Assembly: GCF_003119115.1 (NCBI RefSeq)
Contig: NZ_CP022366.1
Location: 219,001-283,000, forward strand
Direction of reading: 5' to 3'
DNA: 64,000 nucleotides
Source: Azospirillum sp. TSH58
GTDB lineage: Bacteria > Pseudomonadota > Alphaproteobacteria > Azospirillales > Azospirillaceae
A program made the translations under genes and the position numbers. Positions 38,372 to 47,622 of this stretch are shown here, in pieces (position 1 is the stretch's first letter; each line of letters begins with the position of its first letter). The notes beneath the pieces are model-generated. The model was not told the DNA's origin. It ran no database searches and saw only the letters and a program-made list of their open reading frames with translations.

Positions 38372-41368
38372 ATGGCGAAGATCGACGACGTCGGCGGCCA
38401 GCGTGCGCGCGGGTTCGCCTTCACCCAGGGGTTCCAGCGAAGGAGCGGGCCGGCGGCGCCCGAGGACGCGCGCGGCTGGCTCGACCGCTACCAGTCGCCG
38501 CGCGAGGACATCGCCCCCTCGCCGACCGTCTCCGACACGGTCAAATACACCACCTGCTACATGTGCGCCTGCCGCTGCGGCATCAAAGTGCACATCAAGG
38601 ACGGCCAGCTCCGCTTCATCGAGGGGAACAAGGACCATCCGGTGAACCACGGCGTGATCTGCGCCAAGGGCTCCGCCGGCATCATGACCCAGAACTCCCC
38701 GGCCAAGCTGCGCAAGCCCCTGCTGCGCACCGGGGAGCGCGGGACCGGCGAGTTCCGCGAGATCGAGTGGGACGAGGCGCTGACCATCCTGACCGAGCGC
38801 CTGTCGAAGATCCGCGACAGCGACCCCAGCAAGCTCGCCTTCTTCACCGGGCGCGACCAGAGCCAGTCGCTGACCGGCTTCTGGGCAGCGCAGTTCGGCA
38901 CGCCCAACTTCGCGGCGCACGGCGGCTTCTGCTCCGTCAACATGGCGGCGGCGGGCATGTACACGCTGGGCGGCAGCTTCTGGGAGTTCGGGGAGCCGGA
39001 CTGGGACCACACCCGCTACCTGCTGCTGTTCGGGGTGGCCGAGGACCATGACAGCAACCCGATCAAGATCGGCCTGTCGAAGATGAAGGCGCGCGGCGCC
39101 AAGATCGTCTCCGTCAACCCGATCAAGACCGGCTATTCCGCCATCGCCGACGAGTGGGTCGGCATCCGTCCGGGCAGCGACGGGCTGTTCGTCTTCGCCC
39201 TGATCCACGAGCTGCTGCGCGCCGACCGCATCGACGCCGAGTATCTGGTCCGCTACACCAACGCCCCCTGGCTGGTCATCCAGGACCCCGGCGCCCCCGA
39301 CGACGGCCTGTTCGCCCGCGACGCCGACGGCGCCCCGCTGGCCTGGGACGCGGTGGAGCAACGCGCCGTCCCGGCGACCGCGGCCGGTATCCGGCCGGCG
39401 CTGGTCGGCGCCGTCACCCTGCCGGACGGGCGGCGGGCCGTGCCCTCCTTCCATCTGCTGGCCGAACGCTACCTCGACCCGCAGCACGCGCCGGAGGCGG
39501 TGGCCGAGCGCTGCGGCGTCCCCGCCGACACCATCCGCCGCATCGCCGCCGAGATGGCCCATCTCGCCTTCCAGGAAACGCTGACCATCGAGCAACCCTG
39601 GACCGACTGGGCGGGGCGGCGCCACGAGCGGATGGTCGGGCGGCCCATCGCCATGCACGCCATGCGCGGCATCTCCGCCCATTCCAACGGCTTCCACACC
39701 TGCCGGGCCATCCACATCCTGCAGATCCTGCTGGGCACCATCGACGTGCCGGGGGGCTGGCGCTACAAGTCGCCCTACCCCCGCCCCGCCCCGCCCGGCC
39801 CCAAGCCCGCCGGCAAGCGCGGCGAGACCGGCCCCGGCAAGGCCATCCACGGGATGCCGCTCGGCTATCCCATGGGGCCGGAAGACCTGCTGGTCGGCGA
39901 GGACGGGGAGCCGCTGCGCATCGACAAGGCCTTCAGCTGGGACGCGCCGCTGTCGGTGCATGGCCTGATGCACATGGTGGTCGCCAACGCCTGGGAGGGC
40001 GACCCGTACCGCGTCGACACGCTGTTCATGTACATGGCCAACATGGCCTGGAACTCGTCGATGAACACGTCCGAGACGATGCGGATGCTGGCCGACAAGG
40101 ACCCGGACACCGGCGAGCACCGCATCCCCTTCATCGTCTATTGCGACGCCTACGCGTCGGAGATGGTGGCCTACGCCGACCTCGTGCTGGCCGACACCAC
40201 CTATCTGGAGCGGTGGGACTGCATCTCGCTGCTCGACCGCCCGATCGGCAGCGCGCACGGCCCCGGCGATTCCATCCGCCAGCCGGTGCTGACCCCCGAC
40301 CGCGACGTGCGGCCCTTCCAGGACGTGCTGATCGAGCTGGGCGCCCGTCTCGGCCTGCCCGCCTTCGTCCAGGAGGACGGCAGCCCGCGCTACCCCGGCG
40401 GCTATCCCGACTACATGACCAACCACGAGCGCAAGCCCGGCATCGGCCCGCTGGCCGGCTGGCGCGGCGCCGACGGGAAAGAGGCCGGCAAGGGCGCGCC
40501 CAACCCGGACCAGCTCGACCGCTACGTCCGCAACGGCTGCTTCTGGCGCTTCGAGCTGCCGCCGGAGCAGCACTATTTCAAGCACGCCAACCAGGCCTAT
40601 CTGGAAACCGCCACCCGCATGGGCTTCCTCGACAAGCCGGAGCCGGTGGTCCTCCAGCTCTACGTCGAGCCGCTTCAGAAATTCCGCCTTGCCGCGCGCG
40701 GGCACGGCGCGGTGGTGCCGCCTCCCGACAAGCGGCGGCGGGTGGAAACCTACTTCGACCCCCTACCCTTCTGGTACCCGCCGCTGGAGGAGGACGGGCT
40801 GGACGAAGGCGCCTTCCCCCTGCACGCCGTCACCCAGCGCCCGATGCCCATGTACCATTCCTGGGGATCGCAGAACGCCTGGCTGCGGCAGATCCTGGCG
40901 CGCAACAGCCTCTACATCGCACGCTCCACCGCGGAGACGCTCGGCCTCGCCGACGGCGACTGGGCCTGGGTGACCAGCCCGACCGGGCGCATCCGGGTGC
41001 CGGTCCGCCTGATGGACGGGGTGGAGGCCGGGACGGTGTGGACCTGGAACGCCATCGGCAAGCGCTCCGGCGCCTGGAACCTGTCCACCGACGCGCCGGA
41101 GGGGACCAAGGGCTTCCTGCTCAACCACCTGATCTCGGAGCTGCTGCCGGAGCGCGACGGCTACCGCCACGCCAACGCCGACCCGGTGACCGGGCAGGCC
41201 GCCTGGTACGACCTGCGCGTCCGCGTCGAGAAGGCGCCGCCGAAGGAGCGGGCCGAGACGATGCCGCGCTTCCCCGCCCAGGCCATGCCGCCGGGCGTCG
41301 AGCCGCCGCCCGCCATCCTGCGCACCGGCGCCGCCTTCCGTCCCACGTCTCGGGGAGTCCGGTCATGA
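38372..41368 (+). CDS. soeA: Molybdopterin-dependent sulfite dehydrogenase catalytic subunit SoeA
   Basis: This 998-residue DMSO-reductase-family molybdoenzyme has an N-terminal 4Fe-4S motif Cys62-x2-Cys65-x3-Cys69 and Cys97 in YTTCYMCACRCGIKV and VICAKGSA. The large molybdopterin domains follow, ending with a guanosine-dinucleotide domain around RPMPMYHSWGSQNAW. No twin-arginine signal precedes it, so it acts on the cytoplasmic side, as SoeA does. It would oxidise the sulfite released by Xsc to sulfate, passing electrons through SoeB and SoeC to the quinone pool. Polysulfide or thiosulfate reductases share this architecture. Confidence 0.83.
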   Translation: MAKIDDVGGQRARGFAFTQGFQRRSGPAAPEDARGWLDRYQSPREDIAPSPTVSDTVKYTTCYMCACRCGIKVHIKDGQLRFIEGNKDHPVNHGVICAKGSAGIMTQNSPAKLRKPLLRTGERGTGEFREIEWDEALTILTERLSKIRDSDPSKLAFFTGRDQSQSLTGFWAAQFGTPNFAAHGGFCSVNMAAAGMYTLGGSFWEFGEPDWDHTRYLLLFGVAEDHDSNPIKIGLSKMKARGAKIVSVNPIKTGYSAIADEWVGIRPGSDGLFVFALIHELLRADRIDAEYLVRYTNAPWLVIQDPGAPDDGLFARDADGAPLAWDAVEQRAVPATAAGIRPALVGAVTLPDGRRAVPSFHLLAERYLDPQHAPEAVAERCGVPADTIRRIAAEMAHLAFQETLTIEQPWTDWAGRRHERMVGRPIAMHAMRGISAHSNGFHTCRAIHILQILLGTIDVPGGWRYKSPYPRPAPPGPKPAGKRGETGPGKAIHGMPLGYPMGPEDLLVGEDGEPLRIDKAFSWDAPLSVHGLMHMVVANAWEGDPYRVDTLFMYMANMAWNSSMNTSETMRMLADKDPDTGEHRIPFIVYCDAYASEMVAYADLVLADTTYLERWDCISLLDRPIGSAHGPGDSIRQPVLTPDRDVRPFQDVLIELGARLGLPAFVQEDGSPRYPGGYPDYMTNHERKPGIGPLAGWRGADGKEAGKGAPNPDQLDRYVRNGCFWRFELPPEQHYFKHANQAYLETATRMGFLDKPEPVVLQLYVEPLQKFRLAARGHGAVVPPPDKRRRVETYFDPLPFWYPPLEEDGLDEGAFPLHAVTQRPMPMYHSWGSQNAWLRQILARNSLYIARSTAETLGLADGDWAWVTSPTGRIRVPVRLMDGVEAGTVWTWNAIGKRSGAWNLSTDAPEGTKGFLLNHLISELLPERDGYRHANADPVTGQAAWYDLRVRVEKAPPKERAETMPRFPAQAMPPGVEPPPAILRTGAAFRPTSRGVRS

Positions 41369-42120
41369 CGAGCCTCCCGAACCGCGAACCCGGCGCCCCC
41401 CGGCTGGGGCTGGTCATCGACCTCGACACCTGCGTCGGCTGCCACGCCTGCGCGGTCGCCTGCAAGCAGTGGAACGACGGCGGGCACATGGCGCCGCTGA
41501 CCGATTACGACGCCTACGGCGCCGGCCCGGACGGCGTGTGGTTCAACCGGATCCACAGCTTCGAGGCGGGAACCGGTGACAGCGGCTGCGGGGCGCGCAC
41601 CACCAACTTCCCGCGCTCCTGCCTGCATTGCGAACAGCCGGCCTGCGTGACCGTCTGCCCGACCGGCGCCTCCTACAAGCGGGCCGAGGACGGCATCGTG
41701 CTGGTCAACGAGGATCTTTGCATCGGCTGCAAGCTGTGCTCCTGGGCTTGCCCCTACGGCGCGCGGGAGTTCGACCAGGACGTCGGCGTGATGAAGAAAT
41801 GCACGCTGTGCATCGACCGCATCCACAACGAGACGATCGCGGAATCGGAGCGGGTGCCGGCCTGCGTCATGGTCTGCCCGACCTCCGCCCGTCATTTCGG
41901 CGACCTCGCCGATCCGTCCTCCGCCGTCTCAAAACTGGTGGCGGAGCGCGGCGGCTACGACCTGATGCCGGAGCTGGGCTACCAGCCGACCAACAAGTAC
42001 CTGCCGCCCCGGCCGCGGCCCGCCCTGGCGCTCGACGACCGTGTCGCCGAGGACAGCGCCAACGACGACCTGCCGCTCCACGGCCTGCTGAAATGGGCCG
42101 ACCGCATCCTGGCGCGCTGA
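41365..42120 (+). CDS. soeB: Iron-sulfur subunit SoeB of the sulfite dehydrogenase
   Basis: This 251-residue ferredoxin-like protein of the DmsB/NrfC type has four cysteine clusters: CVGCHACAVACKQWN, CLHCEQPACVTVCPTGA, CIGCKLCSWACPYGA and CTLCIDRI followed by ACVMVCPTSARHFGDL. It carries electrons from SoeA to the membrane subunit. Its ATG overlaps the soeA stop. Confidence 0.9.
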   Translation: MTSLPNREPGAPRLGLVIDLDTCVGCHACAVACKQWNDGGHMAPLTDYDAYGAGPDGVWFNRIHSFEAGTGDSGCGARTTNFPRSCLHCEQPACVTVCPTGASYKRAEDGIVLVNEDLCIGCKLCSWACPYGAREFDQDVGVMKKCTLCIDRIHNETIAESERVPACVMVCPTSARHFGDLADPSSAVSKLVAERGGYDLMPELGYQPTNKYLPPRPRPALALDDRVAEDSANDDLPLHGLLKWADRILAR

Positions 42121-42132
42121 GGGAGGGTTCCC

Positions 42133-43098
42133 ATGCATCCGGCCTTCTCCATCATCTTCTTCACCAGCGCGGCGGGCGCCGGCTATGGCCTGCTCGCCCT
42201 GCTCGGCCTGCTGGCGCCCTTCGGCCTGCTGCCGGAAAGCCCGCTGTTCGGCCTCGCCGCCCTCGCCCTCGCCCTGGGGCTGGTGGTGGCCGGGCTGCTG
42301 TCCTCGCTGGCCCATCTCGGCCGGCCGGAGCGGGCGTGGCGGGCGCTGTCGCAATGGCGCAGCTCCTGGCTGTCGCGCGAAGGGGTGGCGGCGGTCGCCA
42401 CCTTCCTGCCGGCGGGCGTCTTCGCCATCGCCTGGATCGCCCTGGCGGCCACCGGCGTCATCGCCGGTATCGCCGGCTGGATCACCGCGGCGATGGCGGC
42501 GGTCACCGTCTATTGCACGGCGATGATCTACGCCTCGCTGAAGCCCATCCGCCAGTGGGCCAATCCCTGGGTGCCGCGCACCTATCTGGCGCTGTCGCTG
42601 ATGACCGGGGCGCTGCTGCTGAACGCGCTCCTGGGCGTGACGGGGCAGGCGGCGGGCTGGTCCTCCCTGCTGGCTCTGGCGTCGGTGGCGCTGGCCTGGG
42701 CGGCCAAGGAGGGGCATTGGCGCCACTGCGCCACCGCCCGCCCCGTCAGCACGGCGGAGACGGCCACCGGCCTCGGTCACAATGGATCGGGCCACATCGG
42801 ACGGGTCCGCCTGCTCGACGCTCCGCACAGCGAGGACAACTACCTGCTCAAGGAAATGGGCTTCCGCGTCGGGCGCCGCCACGCCGTCCGGCTGCGCGTC
42901 ATCACCCGCCTCGCCGCCTTCGCCCTGCCAGCGGCGCTGAGTCTCGGCGCGCTGGTCGCCGGTCCCGGCGCCCTGTCCGGCACGCTGGCGCTGCTGGCCG
43001 CCGCCGCCGCCGCGCTGGGGGTGGTCGCCGAGCGCTGGCTCTTCTTCGCCGAGGCGAAGCACACCGTGACCCTCTTCTACGGCGCCGGGGAAGCCTGA
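42133..43098 (+). CDS. soeC: Membrane anchor SoeC (DmsC-like) of the sulfite dehydrogenase
   Basis: This 321-residue protein has about eight membrane helices. The N-terminal PAFSIIFFTSAAGAGYGLLA and LSSLAHLGRPERAWRALSQW are typical of the DmsC family, which hands electrons to or from quinone. It lies 12 bp after soeB. Confidence 0.87.
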   Translation: MHPAFSIIFFTSAAGAGYGLLALLGLLAPFGLLPESPLFGLAALALALGLVVAGLLSSLAHLGRPERAWRALSQWRSSWLSREGVAAVATFLPAGVFAIAWIALAATGVIAGIAGWITAAMAAVTVYCTAMIYASLKPIRQWANPWVPRTYLALSLMTGALLLNALLGVTGQAAGWSSLLALASVALAWAAKEGHWRHCATARPVSTAETATGLGHNGSGHIGRVRLLDAPHSEDNYLLKEMGFRVGRRHAVRLRVITRLAAFALPAALSLGALVAGPGALSGTLALLAAAAAALGVVAERWLFFAEAKHTVTLFYGAGEA

Positions 43099-43134
43099 GC
43101 CCGCCGTCTCGACCACCATAGGAAAGGAGCAGAC

Positions 43135-43503
43135 ATGTCGTACGGCCACACCGATCACGACTCCACCCTGGCCTTCCTGATGACCCGCGCCAAGGCGATG
43201 GACGCCCGGAGCCTCTACATCTGCGGCTCGCCTTCCCGCCCTCGCGTGGGGTTCCGCTCCGGCCCCGGCGTCGTCTACGAGCCGCTGTCCGCCGGCCTCG
43301 CGTGCCGCCTGATCGACCGCTTCGCGGTGGACGGCCACGGCTTGAGCCAAGGGCTGCTCGTCTGGAGCGGGCGCCATTACCGCTGGTTCGCCATGCCGAT
43401 GCCGGAGGGGGCCGACGGCTACGCCCCCCTCATCGCCGTGCACCGGCCCGCCATTCTTCCCGGCCCCGGCGAGCGGGCCATGCCGCGCGTGATCGCCGGC
43501 TGA
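43135..43503 (+). CDS. Small protein of unknown function in the sulfoacetate operon
   Basis: This 122-residue soluble protein matches no family I know. It begins MSYGHTDHDSTLAFLMTRAK and contains LYICGSPSRPRVGFRSG, LLVWSGRHYRWFAMPMPEG and many aromatic residues. It has no signal peptide or membrane segment. It lies 36 bp after soeC and 47 bp before xsc and has an AAAGGAG site six bases before its ATG, so it is almost certainly translated with the operon. It may be an accessory factor for the sulfite dehydrogenase or for Xsc. Confidence 0.7.
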   Translation: MSYGHTDHDSTLAFLMTRAKAMDARSLYICGSPSRPRVGFRSGPGVVYEPLSAGLACRLIDRFAVDGHGLSQGLLVWSGRHYRWFAMPMPEGADGYAPLIAVHRPAILPGPGERAMPRVIAG

Positions 43504-43550
43504 CCGCCCCGCCGCCCTACTCCCCAATCCATGCAACGAGGATGCGCACC

Positions 43551-45326
43551 ATGAAAATGACCACCGAGGAAGCGTTCGTGAAGGTCCTTCAGATGCACGG
43601 CATCCGGCACGCCTTCGGGATCATCGGTTCGGCCATGATGCCGGTCTCCGACCTCTTCCCCAAGGCCGGCATCCGGTTCTGGGACTGCGCGCACGAGACC
43701 AACGCCGCCCTGATCTGCGACGGCTACAGCCGCGTCACCGGGGAAATGGCCATGGCCATCGCCCAGAACGGACCCGGCGTGACCGGCTTCGTCACCGCCA
43801 TCAAGACCGCCTACTGGAACCACACGCCGATGCTGCTGGTGACGCCGCAGGCCGCCAACAAGACCATCGGCCAGGGCGGTTTCCAGGAGGTCGAGCAGAT
43901 GGCCATGTTCAAGGAGATGGTCTGCTACCAGGAGGAGGTGCGCGACCCCAGCCGCATGGCCGAGGTGCTGAACCGCGTCATCGAGAAGGCGTGGCGCGGC
44001 TGCGCCCCGGCGCAGATCAACGTGCCGCGCGACTTCTGGACCCAGGTGATCGACGTTGAGCTGCCGCAGATCGTCCGGCTGGAGCGCCCGGCGGGCGGGC
44101 GGCAGGCCATCGCCAAGGCGGCCCGCCTGCTCTCGGAGGCGAAATTCCCGGTCATCCTGAACGGCGCCGGGGTGGTGATCGGCGGGGCCATTCCCGACAG
44201 CATCGCGCTGGCGGAGCGGCTGGACGCGCCGGTCTGCTGCGGCTACCAGCACAACGATGCCTTCCCCGGTAGCCACCCGCTGTCGGTCGGGCCGCTCGGC
44301 TACAACGGGTCCAAGGCGGCGATGGAGCTGATCGCCAAGGCCGACGTCGTGCTGGCGCTCGGCACCCGGCTCAACCCCTTCTCCACCCTGCCCGGCTACG
44401 GCATCGACTATTGGCCCAAGGGCGCACAGATCATCCAGGTCGACATCAACCCCGACCGCATCGGCCTGACCAAGAAGGTCTCGGTCGGCATCTGCGGCGA
44501 TGCCAAGCAGGTGGCGCAGCAGATCCTGGCGCAGCTCGCCCCCGGCGCCGGGGACGCGGGGCGGCTGGAGCGCCGGGCGCTGATCCACCAGACCAAGTCG
44601 GCGTGGCTGCAACTGCTCTCCTCGCTCGACCATGAGGATGACGATCCCGGAACGAGCTGGAACGCCGAGGCGCGCGAGCGCGAGTCCGACCGCATGTCGC
44701 CCCGTCAGGCGTGGCGGGCCATCCAGGCCGCCTTGCCGGCGGACGCCATCCTCTCCACCGACATCGGCAACAACTGCGCCATCGGCAACGCCTACCCCAC
44801 CTTCGAGGAGGGGCGGAAGTATCTGGCGCCGGGCATGTTCGGCCCCTGCGGCTACGGCTTCCCGTCGATCGTCGGCGCGAAGATCGGCTGCCCGAACACG
44901 CCGGTGGTCGGCTTCGCTGGTGACGGCGCCTTCGGCATCTCGATGAACGAGATGTCCTCCATCGGCCGCGAGGGATGGCCGGCGGTCACCATGGTGATCT
45001 TCCGGAACTTCCAGTGGGGGGCGGAGAAGCGCAACACGACGCTGTGGTTCGACAACAACTTCGTCGGGACGGAGCTGAACCCCAAGCTCAGCTACGCCAA
45101 GGTGGCCGAGGGTTGCGGCCTGAAGGGCGTCACCGCGCGCACCCAGGACGAGGTGACCGCCGCCCTGCGCCAGGCCATCGAGGATCAGGGGCGCGGCGTC
45201 ACCACCTTCGTCGAGGTGATCCTGAACCAGGAGCTGGGCGAGCCCTTCCGCCGCGACGCCATGAAGAAGCCGGTGGCGGTCGCCGGCATCGACCCGGCGG
45301 ACATGCGCCCGCAGCAGCCCCTGTAA
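43551..45326 (+). CDS. xsc: Sulfoacetaldehyde acetyltransferase Xsc
   Basis: This 591-residue thiamine diphosphate enzyme converts sulfoacetaldehyde and phosphate to acetyl phosphate and sulfite. The N-terminal EEAFVKVLQMHGIRHAFGII and AIAQNGPGVTGFVTAIKTAY are typical of Xsc and distinguish it from acetolactate synthase. The diphosphate/Mg motif is GDGAFGISMNEMSS followed by NFQWGAEK. An ACGAGGA site precedes the ATG at 43551. It is the last gene of the operon and links sauS with pta and soeABC. Confidence 0.93.
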   Translation: MKMTTEEAFVKVLQMHGIRHAFGIIGSAMMPVSDLFPKAGIRFWDCAHETNAALICDGYSRVTGEMAMAIAQNGPGVTGFVTAIKTAYWNHTPMLLVTPQAANKTIGQGGFQEVEQMAMFKEMVCYQEEVRDPSRMAEVLNRVIEKAWRGCAPAQINVPRDFWTQVIDVELPQIVRLERPAGGRQAIAKAARLLSEAKFPVILNGAGVVIGGAIPDSIALAERLDAPVCCGYQHNDAFPGSHPLSVGPLGYNGSKAAMELIAKADVVLALGTRLNPFSTLPGYGIDYWPKGAQIIQVDINPDRIGLTKKVSVGICGDAKQVAQQILAQLAPGAGDAGRLERRALIHQTKSAWLQLLSSLDHEDDDPGTSWNAEARERESDRMSPRQAWRAIQAALPADAILSTDIGNNCAIGNAYPTFEEGRKYLAPGMFGPCGYGFPSIVGAKIGCPNTPVVGFAGDGAFGISMNEMSSIGREGWPAVTMVIFRNFQWGAEKRNTTLWFDNNFVGTELNPKLSYAKVAEGCGLKGVTARTQDEVTAALRQAIEDQGRGVTTFVEVILNQELGEPFRRDAMKKPVAVAGIDPADMRPQQPL

Positions 45327-45382
45327 GGCGGGACGCGGCGCCGGTCACGCGGTGCTTCGTCGTTGAAACTTGTCGGGGCTTT

Positions 45383-45471
45383 GCCCCCACCCTGACCCTC
45401 CCCCGCTCACGCAGGGGAGGGAATTTTTTTGCCCCCTCCCCTGCGCAGCGGGGGAGGGTCGGGGTGGGGGC
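45383..45471. repeat. GC-rich intergenic palindromic element, copy 2
   Basis: This 89-bp imperfect inverted repeat between the convergent xsc and parB genes has outer arms GCCCCCACCCTGACCC and GGGTCGGGGTGGGGGC and inner arms CCCTCCCCTGCGCAGCGGGG and CCCCCGCTCACGCAGGGGAG. It is almost the same as the element at 2629-2718. It may terminate transcription from xsc. Confidence 0.75.
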
Positions 45472-45530
45472 AGGACTGCCCAACAGTGACGCCCTGGGGC
45501 ATTCCGCGTTTCGACTTCGAAAGCTCTTAT

Positions 45531-45586
45531 AGGTTGTTAAATTATCGAATAACTCACAACCTAAAGACGCTTTCGATTTCGAAAGC
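45531..45586. repeat. AT-richer palindromes at the 3' end of parB
   Basis: AGGTTGT (45531-45537) pairs with ACAACCT (45556-45562), and GCTTTCGA-TT-TCGAAAGC (45569-45586) is a perfect 8-bp palindrome. A further TTCGAAAGC copy lies at 45516-45524. Placed directly next to parAB in an otherwise GC-rich region, these may be a partition site or a parB terminator. Confidence 0.45.
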
Positions 45587-45588
45587 GG

Positions 45589-46446
45589 TCACTCCCCCAG
45601 CAGATCGTCGATGCGCATCCGCAGGTCCCGCAGCAGCTCCCGATGCTCTTTCTGCATCGCGTTGCTGACCGCGTCGATGGCCTTCAGCTCCTTCTCGATG
45701 CGGTTGATCGAGCGGCCCAGAACCCGCATCGGCTCCGCCGACCCCGGCGCCTTGGACGCCCGCGCCGCGCGCACCGACTGCACCGTCAGCCCGCCGGTGC
45801 GCGCCGACTGCCACAGCCGCCTCACCTCCCCTTCGTCGCCGACGAAGGCCAGCTCGACGAGGGCGGAGCGCGACACCGCGTCGGGGTTCTCCCGGTATTC
45901 GCGGAGGATGTCGGTGGGCAGGTCCAGCACCTTCAGCCGCTTCGACACCTCGGCCTCCGAGCAGCCGAGCACCGCGGCGACCTCCGCCTGGGCGTAGCCG
46001 TGGCTGTCGATGAGCTGGGTCAGGCCACGGGCCAGATCGATGGCGTCCAGGTCCACGCGCTGGACGTTCTCGATCAGCGCGATCTCCTCCGCCTTGCCCT
46101 TGGTGATGATGGCGGCAATGGTCGGGCGGCCGAGCATCTGGTGGGCGCGCAGGCGGCGCTCCCCGGCCACGAGGCGGTAGACGCCCTTCTCCGCCGTCTC
46201 CTGCACCAGCACCGGCTGCTGAAGCCCGTGCCGCTCGATGGAGGCGGCGAGCGAGGCGAGTGCGGTCTCGTCGAAGACGGTGCGCGGCTGGTTGGGGTCG
46301 GTGCGGATGGCCGCGACGTCGGCCTCGATCAGCCGGGGCAGGGCGCCGGTCAGCCCGAACAGCCGGTCGGTCTCCAGGGCCGGGGCGGTGTTCTTGGCTT
46401 GCAGGACTGTGGCGGCGGTCTGGCGGGTCAGCTTCTTAGGCGGCAT
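45589..46446 (-). CDS. parB: ParB/RepB-type plasmid partition protein
   Basis: This 285-residue protein has an N-terminal ParB domain with IRTDPNQPRTVFDETALASL and the arginine-rich VAGERRLRAHQMLG box, followed by ENVQRVDLDAIDLARGLTQL. A helix-turn-helix (YAQAEVAAVLGCSEAEVSKR) then binds the centromere site, and a coiled C terminus mediates dimerisation. It overlaps parA by 11 bases and forms the partition operon with it. Confidence 0.9.
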   Translation of the reverse strand: MPPKKLTRQTAATVLQAKNTAPALETDRLFGLTGALPRLIEADVAAIRTDPNQPRTVFDETALASLAASIERHGLQQPVLVQETAEKGVYRLVAGERRLRAHQMLGRPTIAAIITKGKAEEIALIENVQRVDLDAIDLARGLTQLIDSHGYAQAEVAAVLGCSEAEVSKRLKVLDLPTDILREYRENPDAVSRSALVELAFVGDEGEVRRLWQSARTGGLTVQSVRAARASKAPGSAEPMRVLGRSINRIEKELKAIDAVSNAMQKEHRELLRDLRMRIDDLLGE

Positions 46447-47458
46447 CGGACGACTCCCGGACGCGTCCGGTGGCCTTCAGAAGGGCCCCGGCGATGGCGG
46501 CGTAGCTTTCCACGCCCGGCGCGCCGATGTCGGCGTCCAGCGTGATGACGTTGGCCCCGGCGGCCTGCGCGTAGATGGTCGCGCGCGGCACCGGCGGGAA
46601 GACCCGGTAATCCTCGCCCCACAGCCGGCCGATGTCCTCCAGCGAGGAGCGGTCCTGGGTCTGGCGGGGATTGAGCATGGTCGGCAGCACGCCCAGAATC
46701 CGCAGGTTCGGGTTCAGACGCCGCTGGATCTTCGTCACCGTGTCCAGGAAGGCGTTCACGCCCAGGATGGCGTGCGGCTCCGCCTGGCAGGGGATCAGCA
46801 CATAGTCCGCCGCGGTCAGCGCGTTGATGGTGACCGCCCCCAGGTTCGGCGCGCAGTCGATCAGGATGAAATCATACTCGCCCCGCACCGCGTCCAGCAT
46901 CTCCGCCATGGCGGTCTGGGCGTTGGTCAGGTTGCCCGGCAGCTCGGTGTCGGCGCTGGCGAGCGCGATGCTCGACGGCACGACGTCCAGCCCCTCGACG
47001 CTGGTCGGGCGGATGACCTCGGCCAGCTTCGCCTTGCCCATCAGCGCGTGGTAGAGCACCCTGCCCTGCTCCGTCAGCGCCACCACGTCGGTCTGCGGCA
47101 CGCCGACATGCACCGTGGCGTTGCCCTGCGGATCGGCGTCCACCAGCAGCACCCGGTTGCCCGACCGGGCCAGCATGAAGGCGACGTTGATGGAGGTCGC
47201 CGTCTTGGCGGTGCCGCCTTTCTGCAGGCCGACGGCGATGGTCGTCCCGGCGCGCGGCGGCGCGGTCGCCGGCTGCTCCAGGGACAGCAGCAGCAGACGG
47301 CCCAGCACGTCGCGGGGCAGGGGCTCGCGCCCCGTCTCCCACTTGCTGAGCCGCTGCTTGTCGTATCGGCGGCCGGTCAGTTCGTTCACGAACGCGGCCA
47401 TCTGCGTCTGGGTGAGGCCGCGCCTCTCGCGCAGCAGCTTCAAATCGTCGCCGGTCAT
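46436..47458 (-). CDS. parA: ParA-type partition ATPase with N-terminal helix-turn-helix
   Basis: The protein has 340 residues. The N-terminal 60 residues are a helix-turn-helix (DDLKLLRERRGLTQTQMAAF, DKQRLSKWETGREPL), as in ParA proteins that repress their own operon. The ATPase domain carries the deviant Walker A LQKGGTAKTATS, Walker A-prime VDADPQGNATVH and Walker B ILIDCAPNLG. It drives segregation of the replicon. I chose the ATG at 47458; 46 further upstream codons look like non-coding sequence. Confidence 0.9.
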   Translation of the reverse strand: MTGDDLKLLRERRGLTQTQMAAFVNELTGRRYDKQRLSKWETGREPLPRDVLGRLLLLSLEQPATAPPRAGTTIAVGLQKGGTAKTATSINVAFMLARSGNRVLLVDADPQGNATVHVGVPQTDVVALTEQGRVLYHALMGKAKLAEVIRPTSVEGLDVVPSSIALASADTELPGNLTNAQTAMAEMLDAVRGEYDFILIDCAPNLGAVTINALTAADYVLIPCQAEPHAILGVNAFLDTVTKIQRRLNPNLRILGVLPTMLNPRQTQDRSSLEDIGRLWGEDYRVFPPVPRATIYAQAAGANVITLDADIGAPGVESYAAIAGALLKATGRVRESSDAA

Positions 47459-47622
47459 TGCCCCCTCGTCGCCCCATTTGCCGGAGTCGTCTGGGAAGCT
47501 ATCAAGTCGTCCCAACCCCCGCAATGGGTGTCTACCCACCGCCTCGCCGCAGCCGGCACTGGCGGAACGGGGCCGCTCCGGTGCATAACTAGGCATGCGG
47601 GGCCGGAGGCGGTTCCGGGGCT

